Shown here: positions 25,179-36,160 of the stretch, piece after piece | How the letters are laid out: every line of letters starts with the position of its first letter | Numbering within the stretch: the stretch's first letter is position 1 | Assembly (NCBI RefSeq): GCF_000002075.1 | Contig: NW_004797285.1 | Coordinates: forward strand, 1,334,178 to 1,375,792 | Length of the DNA: 41,615 nucleotides | Direction: 5' to 3' | DNA from: Aplysia californica | Lineage: Eukaryota; Mollusca; Gastropoda; Aplysiida; Aplysiidae | Notes under the pieces: generated by a model | Database searches by the model: none | Told to the model about the DNA's origin: nothing | What the model saw: the letters and a program-made list of their open reading frames with translations, nothing else | Program-made: the position numbers and the translations under genes

Positions 25179-25389
25179 TGCAAGTCGTGGTGCCTACCTG
25201 ATCAGCTACACCGTTCATTAATATTATGTAGGCCTATTGACAATATTGAAATCTATCTAGATCTATTCAGATCAGCTAAGTTTTTAAGTATTATTGATTG
25301 ATGAAAGGTGTGATTGGCAAGATCATATTAGTTATGTTAAAATACAATTTTAGAAAGGCTGGTGGGAATAAGATTTTCTCTTATTCTCA

Positions 25390-25785
25390 CCCCCCTGACA
25401 AAGGGGTGAAAGTTTATGACACATTTTTCCCCAGTGAAACAGTTACCTATGCGTTCATTGGACCTTTGTTGTGAGCTCTACTTTCCACGACTACACAGCC
25501 TCATCCAGCTAATAGACGGTACATGTTTGGAGCGCTTTGTGTGCATGTTTGTATGTGTGAATTAGATAAATTTGGAGGTGAAACGGCTTCGTCCCCACCA
25601 TCCAGAAGAATTGGAAGAGATGGAAGGCAAAGGTGACTCGCCTCGTTTTAAAGCTTCTCAAAATGCCGTGGTTCGCCATGAGTATAGAAAAATTATCACT
25701 GTTTTGTTCTATTGCTTGCTATTTGGTGGTAAAGAAGTGGAAGTGGAAGCAACCTAAGCCCCACCCAAATTTGGGTCCACCCACC
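25390..25785 (-). mobile_element. 5'-truncated LINE 3' end, copy 2
   Basis: Same family as the copies at 60-670 and 31719-32700, in reverse orientation. Shared blocks include CTCAAAATGCCGTGG, TTGCTATTTGGTGGTAAAG, CCACCCAAATTTGGGTCCA and GGGGTGAAAGTTTATGACAC. Its 5' cut is almost at the same place as in copy 1, and its 3' side lacks the last part of the tail. It abuts the Mutator-like pair. Confidence 0.6.
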
Positions 25786-26017
25786 GACACAGGACAAAGA
25801 ATTGATTTACAAATTAATAATTTGAAGTGACTATTTCTCCAAACGCTCGGGAAAATAAACTTGAAGTTGATGTCTCTTTCTCCGAACGTTTCCGTTCTCG
25901 AGATTTAGGGTTATTTGCCAAATTTATAAGGCGTCATCTCTCATTCTGCCATTCTGCTAGAACGGGGAAGAAGCATTTTGTGCATCCTATTCAATTTCTA
26001 GAGCTAGAGATTTTAAA

Positions 26018-26107
26018 ATGTCTAAATATTCAGATACTTCAGTTGTGGTTGGGACAACGTTCCCGGACTATACTTCATTTGAAAATGCCTTCAAAAGGTA
26101 CCTGTAG
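26018..26107 (+). CDS. Short ORF in MULE 1, possible first exon
   Basis: ATG at 26018 opens MSKYSDTSVVVGTTFPDYTS, then FENAFKRYL and a stop. A donor-like AAAAG|GTACCT occurs at 26097/26098. FPDYTSFENAFKRY weakly resembles the start of SWIM-zinc-finger/MULE-type proteins (F.sY.eFe.a...Y). Compared with the sister copy, all five substitutions change the amino acid and one codon is inserted, so no purifying selection is visible between the copies. It may be a leftover 5' exon of a transposase. Confidence 0.3.
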   Translation: MSKYSDTSVVVGTTFPDYTSFENAFKRYL

Positions 26108-26178
26108 CGAGATTTTGAATTCAGTCACCCCTAAAGCAAAAACTAAAATCCTTCATGTGAACAAAAAAAATCCCTCCC

Positions 26179-26280
26179 NNNNNNNNNNNNNNNNNNNNNN
26201 NNNNNNNNNNNNNNNNNNNNNNNNNNNNNNNNNNNNNNNNNNNNNNNNNNNNNNNNNNNNNNNNNNNNNNNNNNNNNNNN
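26179..26280. other. Assembly gap (N)
   Basis: About 100 undetermined bases, flanked by C-rich sequence (TCCCTCCC before, a C run after). A long poly-C tract probably stopped the assembly. Confidence 0.98.
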
Positions 26281-26548
26281 CCCCCCCCCCCCCTTTCACA
26301 CCTCACACACACACGCACACACACACGTGCACATGCGCCACTCCATTCGCAAATTATCAACAAATCTCAAGAACGGAAACCGTTCGGAGAAAAATAGAGT
26401 TCCAGTTTATTTTCCCGAGCGTTCGGAGAAATAAAGCCGGCCTTAATAATTTATAGATCTACAACTTCAAAAAAAGCTAAGGCTAATATCTTCCAAAACG
26501 CTGCTAGGCCTAGCACAATTTTGGAGAGATAGGCTTATAAAAATAAAC

Positions 26549-27060
26549 GAAGTGACTATTTCTCCGAACGTTTGGGAAAATAAACTTGAACTCTATTTTC
26601 TGCAAACGGTTTCCGTTCTCAAAATTTTTTGGTTATATTTGTGAGATTTAGGCGTCATCTTTCATTCTACCCTTCTGCGAGGACTGGGAAGAAGTATTTT
26701 TTTTGCATCAAATTAAATTTCTAGAGCTAGAGAGATTTTTAAATGTCTGAATATTCACTGATAATTTCAGTTGTGGTTGGGCCAACGTTCCCGGACTATG
26801 CTTCATTTGAAAATACCTTCAAAAGGTAGGCCTACTGCGAGAAAACAAGACTGATCGACCTTGGCAGTAACCTATTTTGCATTATATTTAATATTTAGTT
26901 AAGTTATAGAACAAAAAATAAGATCCTTCATGTAAAAAAAAAATCCCTCCACACCCCCCCTATCCCCGCCCCCCACGCCCTGTTCACACCTTATAGGCCT
27001 ACACACACACAGACGTTCAGAGAAATAGAGTTCTGAACGTTCTGAGAAATAGAGCCGGCC
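26549..27060 (+). mobile_element. Mutator-like (MULE) non-autonomous element 2
   Basis: A sister of the element at 25824: it starts GAAGTGACTATTTCTCCGAA and ends GAGAAATAGAGCCGGCC, with long inverted ends. The flanks AAAAATAAAC (26539-26548) and AAAAATAAAA (27061-27070) match at 9 of 10 bases. It carries the same internal ORF start at 26743. The right half has C-rich and CA-rich tracts, which in element 1 coincide with the gap. Confidence 0.7.
26743..26829 (+). CDS. Short ORF in MULE 2, possible first exon
   Basis: ATG at 26743 opens MSEYSLIISVVVGPTFPDYA, then SFENTFKR and a stop. The donor-like AAAAG|GTAGGC falls at the same place as in the sister copy at 26018. No downstream exon was found in the element. 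Confidence 0.3.
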   Translation: MSEYSLIISVVVGPTFPDYASFENTFKR

Positions 27061-27068
27061 AAAAATAA

Positions 27069-28554
27069 AAGCGAAGTCATTTCGTCACACATCTCGTAAT
27101 TGGGGTGTGACGAGATGACCATGTGATGAAATGACCGGTTACTGTGCAATCAAAGGCTAGGCCCTAGATCTAGAAGCTAGTTTCTAAGGCTAGATCTATC
27201 AGTAACTTTGTGAACTAGATTCTAGATCCAAGCATGACCAGCCAGTCAGTGGCACAAGACTAGATTACTAGATTTGTAGACATTCTTCTGGACCGGTCTA
27301 TTAGTATTAGATGTTGATGTTCTTTATTACTGCTTGGTGTATAGTCTGAGTATAGTAGTATCTATAGGAGTATAGGCTATAGGTCTAGAATCTAGATCTA
27401 GATCCATAAGTCTAACCAGTTCTTTGAGTAATGTATGAGACTGACCTGTTAGACCTAAACTGAGTAGGAAGGCCGAGATGTGGACATTCGACACAGAAGG
27501 CATATTATGTCCTACGAATGTAGCTCTCGAGTCAAACTTGGACAGTGGATGAACTGGATGGCGGCTGGCTGGATGCCACTCAAGGACTCTACCCTCAACG
27601 ACGAAGGTTGGCGTTGTAAGCAGATCTAGATCTAGATCTAGTAGATCTAAGGCAAGTAGAATCTAGAATCTAGAATCTAGATCTAGATCTAGATCTAGAT
27701 CTAGTCTAGAACTAAGGCCTCACTGTTCCCTGATCCAATTAGTGCCAAAATACGTCGGAAGTAGCCTTGGAAGATTTTCTACTAGGCTACAGGGAGGGGA
27801 GTGGAGGGAGGTCAATTGGTTCTATAAATAGTTTGCGGATCTTCCCACTGCTGGCCTTGATCAAAGATAGTAATAACTCTTTGCCTTGATGCACGAACAG
27901 CTGGGTTACCAAAGATCATGTTTGGTCGCTGCAATTGTGCAACGGAATGTCTACGTACAGGGTAACCGGGCACCTAGTCTCAGCATATACAACAGTCTAC
28001 CAACACTGTAACGGGGAATGAAAATAAATCAATACAGTGTATTAATTTTTGTCCTGTGCTGTCACTTGCTGAAAGAAAAGAAAGTCATACTAAAGAGTCT
28101 TGTCAGGTTCGCCACCGCCACCGTGACAGGTCAGTGAACCTGTTCGTTCGCACCACATAAACATAATGAGTACCGGTTGGGGTCACCAAAATTCATTCAA
28201 AGTCTGTGCGCTGCTAAGTATAGGGCTACAGAATGGGGAAGGGGGGGTATTGATTATTTTTAAGGTACAGTCAGGGGGAGGGGTGGGGTTGAAGACAAAA
28301 CCGGATGACAAAAACTGAACTTGGAGTTCTGAACAGCGCGGTTATCGTGTACATAACACTGAGACTAGGCCAAGGAGTTTACAGTTCTAAGCTCTTTGGA
28401 CTAGTCCAGGACTAGGCCTACATGCCCGATTGCCGGTTACCGTGTACGTAGACACTGAGGCTAGGTGCCCGGTTACAGTGTACGTAGACACTCCAATTGT
28501 GCAATGCGGTCATTTCGTCACACCCCAATTATGTGTGGCGAAATGACTTCGCTT
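27069..28554. mobile_element. Unclassified 1.5-kb element with hairpin ends
   Basis: The left end AGCGAAGTCATTTCGTCACA (to about 27120) is repeated inverted at the right end (about 28508-28554). Each end is itself a hairpin: GTCATTTCGTCACAC pairs with GGTGTGACGAGATGAC at the left, and the same stem occurs at the right. A second, inner inverted pair with GTGTCTACGTACA and TAACCGGGCACCTAG lies at about 27932-27983 and 28440-28508. Between them is AGATCT-rich sequence. No transposase was found and no target duplication could be set. Confidence 0.5.
27620..27712. repeat. AGATCT/TCTAGA hexamer-rich tract
   Basis: Runs of GATCTA units (CAGATCTAGATCTAGATC, then AGAATCTAGAATCTAGATC and more) form an imperfect hexamer array inside the hairpin-ended element. 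Shorter pieces of the same words are scattered through the window. Confidence 0.7.
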
Positions 28555-29174
28555 ATAATGTCTCTCTCCAAAATTGTTATGCTGCTAGCAGAGTTTTGGA
28601 GGATCAGCCTAATAAAAAATATTTAGCTTTTCTTAAAAGTTGTATTGATCTAGATTTCTAGATCTAGATCTAATGTAGGTCTAGATTATTAATGTAAATT
28701 AAATCTTCGTCTGTAACAGTGTAACTATTCCATAGCTGAGCAGTAGTTTTTAAAATAAGGCAAAAACAATGTCTGGTAAAGAGTTATAGTAAGGTTTTGT
28801 TTGAAAGTAAGGATCTAGCTTTCAGCAAAATTGCGGTACCGTAGGCCTACATTTCTATTGGCTAGTTTATTTTAACAGAACTCCAGCCACACCTTCCATC
28901 AATAATACAGGGTGATCCCAAAAAAAATGTACAACTTTTTTTTACTAATCTAATATTTTCCTCCACACCCGAAGTTTTGAGTTTCAAATTTGTACACAAT
29001 ATTTGGAAGTCAAAATTAAGGAATTTGTCAGGTAGATCTATTCATTTTAGATGAATCCACAGAATAGTTTTGCTCTACATTTCCAAAAAAGCAAGAACAG
29101 ACAGATATAGAAATTCATTCGTACCAACTGCAGTACCGTGAGGTTTCTGAACACACAGTGCTACAAATGAAACC
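28555..29174. other. Gene-free stretch
   Basis: CAGGGTGATCCCAAAAAAAA near 28908 resembles the start of some DNA-transposon ends, but no inverted partner was found. Confidence 0.4.
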
Positions 29175-29353
<179 letters not shown>

Positions 29354-29394
29354 GGGGGAGAATGTTTCCGGAACGGGTTGTCCCAGCACATGAG

Positions 29395-29550
29395 ACATAT
29401 TGTATTTACTTGGCCTAGTGTCCTGTCTTGTGCGTTTGCGCATGATTTAAGTCTAACTTTTGCAACGCCTACTATGCCATTGTTAACGACCAAGATAAAT
29501 TTCTCCATGCCAGATTAATAAAGATTGTCATTGTCATTGTCATTGTTAAA
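29395..29550 (+). mobile_element. Retroposon 3' tail with ATTGTC repeats
   Basis: A moderately GC-rich segment ends TTAATAAAGATTGTCATTGT followed by further CATTGT units and an A-rich stretch. An AATAAA signal with a hexamer tail is typical of LINE 3' ends. No coding part remains. Confidence 0.45.
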
Positions 29551-29898
29551 AAACAACCCATTTTCAGCTAGATAATTATCGATGTACCCATTTTTTATTT
29601 TTTTTTTTTGCATAACACACTATAGTTTGCATTAGGCCTACCACTAAAAATCTCAACGATAATTGCATTATCACTGCAAACTACAACAGTCAAACAGTAA
29701 CAGGCTAACAGAAGTTTGCAGATAGTTTTTCTCAAGTTTTCTTTGTCTGCTAAGTTGAGTTCATGGTTAAGATTAGCAAAGAGCAGAGGAATTTTTGTAT
29801 TGAACATTTCCTCACCACCGAACTGTTTTCGCAAGTTTCGCACAAGGTACGGAAATAATGATAAAGTGCCCTTAAAAGGGGGGGGGGGGGGGGGGAGG

Positions 29899-30651
29899 GG
29901 GCTACACCTGAAGGCTTTCTCACTTATTAGTCAACCGAAATTTTACCAAATTTCACACATATAACAAGCATAGTAAGGAGTCTTAAAATCCGCAATCAAA
30001 TTAGAGAAAAAAATCTTCGTTTCCATGGATACGGCGGGCATATTATATTGGATTTTGTTGACATGTCTTGCCTGGTCTTACGTATTGAATACCGAATACT
30101 GCTTTTGGAAATTGGTTGGGTTTTTTTGTTTTTTTTGCATGCGTGTTCACAAACATCAGATCTAAAAATGTGTCTGTTGCAGTTATTTTTATTTCCTAAA
30201 CGAATTAGAAAAATTTTTATGAATTTTTTCCTGAGGTAGTTATTCGAGTTTGCAAAAAAATCCGTGAAAATCCACACTCAAGACACCACCAATAAAAATC
30301 TATTCCATATATCAAAAATTCAACAGACAAATTTTTAGTATTACATAGAATTACATCTTCTCTTCATTCTGTGAAAATTTCATGAAGATTGGATGAAAAA
30401 TGGTGGAGTTATTCAAAAAAGTATAGAGAAAAGTCGCGTTTTGAGAAAACGGCCGATAAAGCAAAATAAAATATTGACTTTATGAGGTATAGATGGTGAC
30501 AAACATGCTCGGTATGAGAAGAAATGATATTTTGGGGGGTTCTTATGCAATGAAATAGTTGTAGGAAAGGCTGCGGAAGCTAAAATTTAAATGCCTCAAC
30601 TCAAATTTCATAATTTTGAGCCGAATCAGAGAACTATTTAAGGTGTAGCCC
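29899..30651. mobile_element. Possible 750-bp element with GGGCTACACCT ends
   Basis: GGGCTACACCTGAAGG at the left and AAGGTGTAGCCC at the right are inverted copies over 11 bp. The left end is next to a poly-G run, which makes the boundary uncertain. No coding sequence was recognised. Confidence 0.3.
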
Positions 30652-31718
30652 ATATTCACCTTTCAGGTTATATCAACTCCACAAATGATGTCTATTCGGG
30701 CAACCTCACCCTCCCTATCGTCTCTGGAAACACCTCCATACTGTAAGCTGTACAGTGTGTATGGTTAAGTACTCATGGTTGAGTGGATCCTTGTGTTTAG
30801 CCACCGCTGAATATTACGAACGACGGGTTAAAATTTTAATGTGTTGAGAGTCCAATTAAGGAGCACATATTATATAGACCATTGGTTCTCGGAATTCCAG
30901 AATTTAAAAAAAGAGATTAGGTTTTTAAAATAAAAGGAAAGAAAAAAAAAACAACAACTATTTCATGACTTCCTTACAAGATCTTTTAAATTCGTGCATT
31001 TTTGCATTTATAGGTGGTTTTTATAAAAGCCATTTCAGCTTCCAAAAACAAGTTTCTTCTGTGTAAATTGTATGTTAAACAATATAAATTCTCAATAGTA
31101 ATAGACGTTTAAGAGAACGTAACGGGTAATTGTTGAATGTGAAGTAAATAGAATGCTTGCTGATAATAAACCGAGGCCTGATATTATTATCTTTTTTTAG
31201 CAGGAAATCATATACAGGTGTGTAATCTCATATATGCAAATATGAAAGGATCAGACAGGTTCTATAGTCTAAGTATCTAATAATAGCATCTGATGTCAAG
31301 TGTTCCACCGAAATAAAACGAAGAATCGCAATTGCTAGATCTAAAGAAGGCTTTAATTAAAAAAATGCCCACCCCCAATACTGAAAAATAGAAACGTCTC
31401 TTAGAAAAGTATAATTCAATGTACACAAGTTTGAAAAATGGACAAAAAATTGAGGTAGCCAAACCGGTACCGGTACTAATACTGAGGGTAATTTGCCATT
31501 TACAACACAAAAAAAGAAGTTTCATTCTGATATCTAGATTCAAGATTCTAGATCTAGATAATATTTTTTTTTCATGATCGTCGGCCGTGGAAAGCTGGAA
31601 AATAATAAACATGGAGTAGATTTATGGAATAAATAGCAGGGGGGTGGGGGGTGCTTATTCGTTACCTTAGAGTATTTATTTTTTAAAATGTAAAGTAAGA
31701 TTTTATCCCAATTAATAA
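30652..31718. other. Gene-free AT-rich stretch
   Basis: No coding, RNA or repeat feature was recognised except TCTAGATCTAGA words near 31540-31560. Confidence 0.45.
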
Positions 31719-32700
31719 ATGACATTATTTAAGATTCAACTCTTTAATTCCAATGTTAAGTCTGTGCTCTTCTACGGCTGCGAAACTTGCAAGACAACAA
31801 AGACAGTGCTGAATAAAGTCCTGACTTTCATCAACAGATGTATGAGGAGTATCCTGAGAATTAAGTGGCAGGATAGAATAAGAAATGAAGAGCTATGGGA
31901 AAGAACAGGACAAAAGGATATAGAAGTAGAAATAGGACTAAGAAAATGGCGTTGGATGGGACACACCTTCAGAAAGCCCAGCGGAAACATCACAAGACCG
32001 TCATGGAACCCACATGGAGCACGAGGCAGGGGTACGCCACGACAGACAAGGAGGAGATGTGTGGAAAGGGACATGAGAGAGATGAAGCTCACTTGGAACG
32101 AGCTAGGAAGGATGGCCCAGGATAGACAAAAATGGCAGGAGCTTGTATGTGGCCTCAGTGGCGGTGGGTGGACCAAGATTTGGGTGGGGCTTAGATTTCT
32201 CCCACTTCTTTACCACCAAAAAGCAAGCAATAAGAACAAAACAGTGATCATTTTTCTATACTCACGGCGAGCCACGGCATTTTGAGAACCATTCAAACGA
32301 GAAAAGTCACCTTTGTCTTCCATCACTTTGTTCTTAGTTAACGAAGCCGTTTCACCTCCAATTTTCTCTTATTAGTTTTTATCTGAAGAAAAAGTTGCCT
32401 CAAAAGTGGTTTGATGTAATAAATAACTGTTAAATCTCGGGGCACAAACACACAGCACTCCAAACACATACCGTCTATGAAGTGGATTGGGTCGTGTTGT
32501 TGCGGAAAATATAACGCGCCTAACAAAGGCCCAATGGGCGCTTAGGTAACTGTGTCACTGGGGGAAAGTGTGTCGTAAACTTTCAACCCTTTGTCAGGGC
32601 TGGGAGAGCGTGAGCCCTCTGTGCAGTGCTATTTTTAAAAAGTCTTTTACTTTTTTACGAGAAGGGTTTCATTAAAGACGGGCGTGGGAACCGGCTCATT
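31719..32700 (+). mobile_element. LINE copy 3: C-terminus of reverse-transcriptase ORF plus 3' UTR
   Basis: An ORF of 188 codons (31719-32285) carries the C-terminal region that follows the reverse transcriptase in many invertebrate non-LTR elements: VLFYGCETCKTTKTVLNKV, FINRCMRSILRIKWQDRIRN, EELWERTGQ, RKWRWMGHTFRKPSGNI, ARGRGTPRQTRRR and WNELGRMAQDRQKW. The endonuclease and catalytic RT parts are absent, so the copy is 5'-truncated. The remainder to about 32700 is the 3' UTR, which identifies the copies near 60 and 25390 as the same family. Clade (RTE, I or another) was not determined. Confidence 0.75.
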
Positions 32701-32879
32701 CTTTCTGAGCCCTAACAACATTATATTGGCTGTTAGGTTACTATAGTTGTAAGCGGTGACAACAATGATTGGATAAACGGGCAAGCCGCCAAGCTGATAA
32801 CTGTGTGTTCACTGTGTGCAATCATAACGGTTTCAACTGCTTATTTCGTTATTTAAGAAACTTTCATTAACTAAGGGAT

Positions 32880-33000
32880 AGAGTTGGGGTGGGGACAGGG
32901 TGTGGGTGAGGGGCTCAAGCCCGTAAGCCCTTCACTACCCACCGCCACTGTGTGGCCTATACCCTGCCAAGGGTGAAAGGCATTGATGATGATGATGAAT
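32880..33000 (+). mobile_element. Possible retroposon tail with GAT repeats
   Basis: CACTACCCACCGCCACTGTG is followed by AAGGCATTGATGATGATGAT and GAATAAATGA. Short trinucleotide runs beside AATAAA are common at LINE and SINE 3' ends. Weak call. Confidence 0.3.
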
Positions 33001-33339
33001 AAATGACAATGGCAGGGCAGACATCGGCTTGAGGTCCAGTATTGAGTCGGCAAGTCGAATAGGCAGAATGCAATGTAAAACTAACGTAGAGTCGACGCCC
33101 CATTCCGAGTCAGCAGCGGCTAACCTGCCGATAGACAATTCCTAGTCATATAAATTCCTATTCCAGCGGGCAGCTGAGAAAGCGGCTTCCGCCATCAAAA
33201 CGATGTTGGCTCGGGGTCGGATGCAACCAACGAAAGGGATATAGTTTGATACGTTCTTATTTTGGCTTGAAATATTGGTGGATTACTTCCCGTTGCAAAT
33301 AAATCGAGCCGAATGAGTATGAACAACAATTTTTTCCTC

Positions 33340-33407
33340 AATCCCCCCCCCTCCCCCCCCCCCTTTCCACCTTCTCCATTCTCCCTTCTCCCCCTCTCTC
33401 TTTCCCC

Positions 33408-33489
<82 letters not shown>

Positions 33490-33492
33490 CTC

Positions 33493-33552
<60 letters not shown>

Positions 33553-33575
33553 CCCCCCCCCCCCCACACACACAC
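33340..33575. repeat. Poly-C, CT microsatellite, poly-C
   Basis: CT runs (about 33412-33486 and 33498-33550) lie between C homopolymers, with a short CA run after. Confidence 0.95.
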
Positions 33576-33837
33576 ACCGTTTTATATACATGTACGTCAA
33601 AATTATCTAAGACGGCCACCCATTGTCGATAAGATAGGTGATCGTCTTACACGGTGTCAGGATAATGTTTAGAATAGAAGGTGCAGGTGGCTGTTAGATC
33701 AGGTTCGACTGTATGTTTATATCATAAATAATATCTTCTGTATACAGTATATAATATATTCATGTATATATGAAGATATTATATTATTGGACTTGTGGAG
33801 TAGAGGTAGGCCTTCGGCGTTCACGTTTCATTCAATA

Positions 33838-34100
33838 GGTAGGTAAGATCGAACACCTAGCCATCTCGGATACGGGTGAAAAAAATCAAGGAGGTCCAGT
33901 GTGCAAGTTGCGCAAGTGTAAGATCCCTTGGTGGTTCTAAAATCCATAAGAGTAGAATCTAGATTTCGACCGCCGCCCGTACAAAATTCAAAAGTAATTC
34001 CTACCAAGACTGTAATTGCTTGAAGCGAGAACAACCAACTTGTGTCTTATGTGCTCATTATACGACCTTAAGCAGTTGAAAGCGCCGTAAAACTCTTACC
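33838..34100 (+). mobile_element. SINE body and tail, headless copy
   Basis: Matches the 3' two-thirds of the SINE at 38806-39305 in the opposite orientation. Shared words include GTGCAAGTTGCGCA, AAGATCCCTTGGTGGTTC, AAAATTCAAAA and GCGCCGTAAA. The tRNA-like head is missing. Confidence 0.6.
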
Positions 34101-34347
34101 AACAAATGTTTTTAATATTATGTTATGTTATTATATTATTTTATAGATTATAATGAGTGTGTAGGGGAAGGAATGGAGCTGTCACACTCTCCGCAACAAA
34201 TCATGGATTTTCTCCCTCAGCTCATTCCGATGGTGTGCCATTGGGTTACACGGATTTCCTCATTTGGCTCGGTTCTATCGGAGATATCGGAGATGGATGT
34301 TATTCGGAGGTCCCGCCTCCAAAATATCCGTTCGTTAGGAGTGTTAA

Positions 34348-34349
<2 letters not shown>

Positions 34350-34406
<57 letters not shown>
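34350..34406. repeat. CT microsatellite
   Basis: A pure CT run followed by GCGCGCGTGCGCGCG. Confidence 0.95.
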
Positions 34407-34408
<2 letters not shown>

Positions 34409-34439
34409 GCGCGTGCGCGCGAGTAAATGTACCGACCCC

Positions 34440-35330
34440 ATCCGAGTCCTGAGCAGTGCCAGGCTGGTGTGGGTGTGAAACCTCACCAGTGACTGATAGT
34501 GCACGAGTATCGCTCCAGCATGGAAACGTCAGAAGCCAGAGGTGTGAAATTAGTTTGACCAATGGCTGCCGCTCTGATCATACGGCCAGCCGAGAAAAAA
34601 GCTCCACGACTTGTTGTTACAAGCCCGGGCGGAGTGATATAAGTTGACTGTGCTTATTACACTGATGTGTGGGGCTAAGGGTGACAGCAAGAGATGTTCA
34701 TTCGATTCTAAAACAGTGGTCCTATGAAATGCAAGCTCTGATGGCAATGGATAAGTAGAACTGACGCCTCTCATTGTCAGAGAGGCTAGGATAGCACTCG
34801 GGAGGTGTAAAGTTTCGCTAAAGTTTTGATCACAGCTTGCAGACAGGTCAAGCGACCTTTGATCCCACCAGCTGAACCTCTGAAACTCCCCGTGGCCCCC
34901 TAAGTCGCCCTGTCTAAAACGGAAAAAGTCTAAGATGGATTTAAAACAACAACAAAAATTGCTCCCGTGCGACTCAGTTATACACAGGTTCGACGGTATT
35001 CGCGAATTATCAGAGAAGCAGAGACTTCAGCTCTGTATCTCAGAGGGGGGTAAACCAACTACACCGGGGCCCTGTTTTCGTACTAAATCTAAAAATTACA
35101 AAAACGTCACTAAATGGGTCATTAATTCAAAACAAGGCGGTCTAATTTGATAGTTCTGCATCTAATGAATGAACTCCTGATAAAAAGAGACCTGTTTTCG
35201 GCAATTGCCGAACAGTGATTTGATGTCGAAGTCGTCGTACAGGAGGAATGTGCCCGAGCCGCTGTCAGCGGCGCACCGGCACAAGGGTTCCAACCACGAG
35301 CCGCTGGGAGCGCCTTGCCCGAGATAAAGA
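34440..35330 (-). repeat. Long unclassified interspersed repeat, longest copy
   Basis: Read on the minus strand, its first 300 bp (starting near CTCGGGCAAGGCG) match 5585-5872, and its last 400 bp match about 10890-11300. Shared words include GGCACATTCCT, CAGGGCCCCGGTGTAGT, TTTTTTCTCGGCTGGCCGTA and AATTTCACACCTCTGGCT. The three alignments show that one family of at least 890 bp is present. No protein similarity was recognised. Confidence 0.6.
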
Positions 35331-36102
35331 AAAAAAAAATATATAAAAATCAGATTTTTCTGGGCATACTATCATTCTCCATACCAAACAATCCCTGAAC
35401 TGACTTCCTATTCATAAAAACCATAAAGCATGGGTCCACTGCAACGATAGAACTGTACATTCTGATTAAGATCTAGATATTAGATATAATATGTTGTGAA
35501 ACAAATTTTAAAGCAAATATTTACTGTTATGGGCCTAGCAATGCCCGTGAGTAAATATACATGTACATCGAAATCAAAGAAAGCACTGAATATAAAGAAT
35601 GATTCGCTTCGAGATCATTAGGGCATACCCGTGGGCAGGCATCAACCGAAATGAAGAAGTCAGATCATAAGCTTACTGCAGTGATTTACGACTGTAGATC
35701 TACTTTTAAAAAAGTATAACTTAAAACCCCTCTGTTTAGCGGCACACAAAAAACTACACGAAAGGAAATGTTATTTAAACAATTCCAAATGACTTCCATG
35801 TTCTCTAGCAAACCATGCTGCCGGTCTGGGAATCTAAGAACAGACAACATTCAAGAGTTCCCCTTACACACTGTAGATTGTTTAGAGCAAATATCGAGTG
35901 TCCTTCATCAGACGGCCCATGAAAAGGGCAATAACTCAGTCATCTTCGCACCTTTGTCACAAAATTATCGAACACATAAAATTCAATTAAGGGGCAGTTA
36001 ACTTTGTCAATCGATGTGTTTGAAAACATTTTTCTTTTTAAAAAATCAGCTGCAATGTGCATCTGTGGTTCAAGAAAAAATGTTTTGAAGTCTGACATAT
36101 AT

Positions 36103-36160
36103 TCATTCATTCATTCATTCATTCATTCTTTCATTCATTCATTCTTTCTTTCATTCATTC
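36103..36160. repeat. ATTC tetranucleotide repeat
   Basis: About 14 ATTC or TTTC units; poly-G lies at about 36216-36229. Confidence 0.9.

Larger units (their letters stand above)
25824..26442 (+). mobile_element. Mutator-like (MULE) non-autonomous element 1
   Basis: The ends are long inverted repeats of about 100 bp: GAAGTGACTATTTCTCCAAA...CGGGAAAATAAACTTGAA at the left, matched at the right by TTTATTTTCCCGAGCGTTCG and GAGAAATAAAGCCGGCC. A perfect 10-bp direct repeat, TTAATAATTT, flanks it at 25814-25823 and 26443-26452. Long inverted ends with 9-10 bp target duplications are the mark of Mutator-type elements. Inside is a short start-codon ORF at 26018 with a donor site. An assembly gap interrupts the right half, so true length is unknown. 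Confidence 0.72.

Noticed and set aside
25827-26456. 209-codon ORF across the assembly gap
   Set aside because: It depends on reading through undetermined bases and uses MULE inverted-end sequence.
31772-32176. 134-codon minus-strand ORF
   Set aside because: It is the shadow of the LINE reverse-transcriptase frame on the plus strand.
33170-33245. CpG-containing stretch with short ATG frames on both strands (for example MAEAAFSAARW on the minus strand)
   Set aside because: Frames stop within 20 codons and no donor site supports a first exon.
34125-34330. Frame with DYNECVGEG resembling the start of a calcium-binding EGF module after an acceptor-like TTTTATAG
   Set aside because: No further cysteines in the EGF spacing follow, and the frame runs into a CT repeat.
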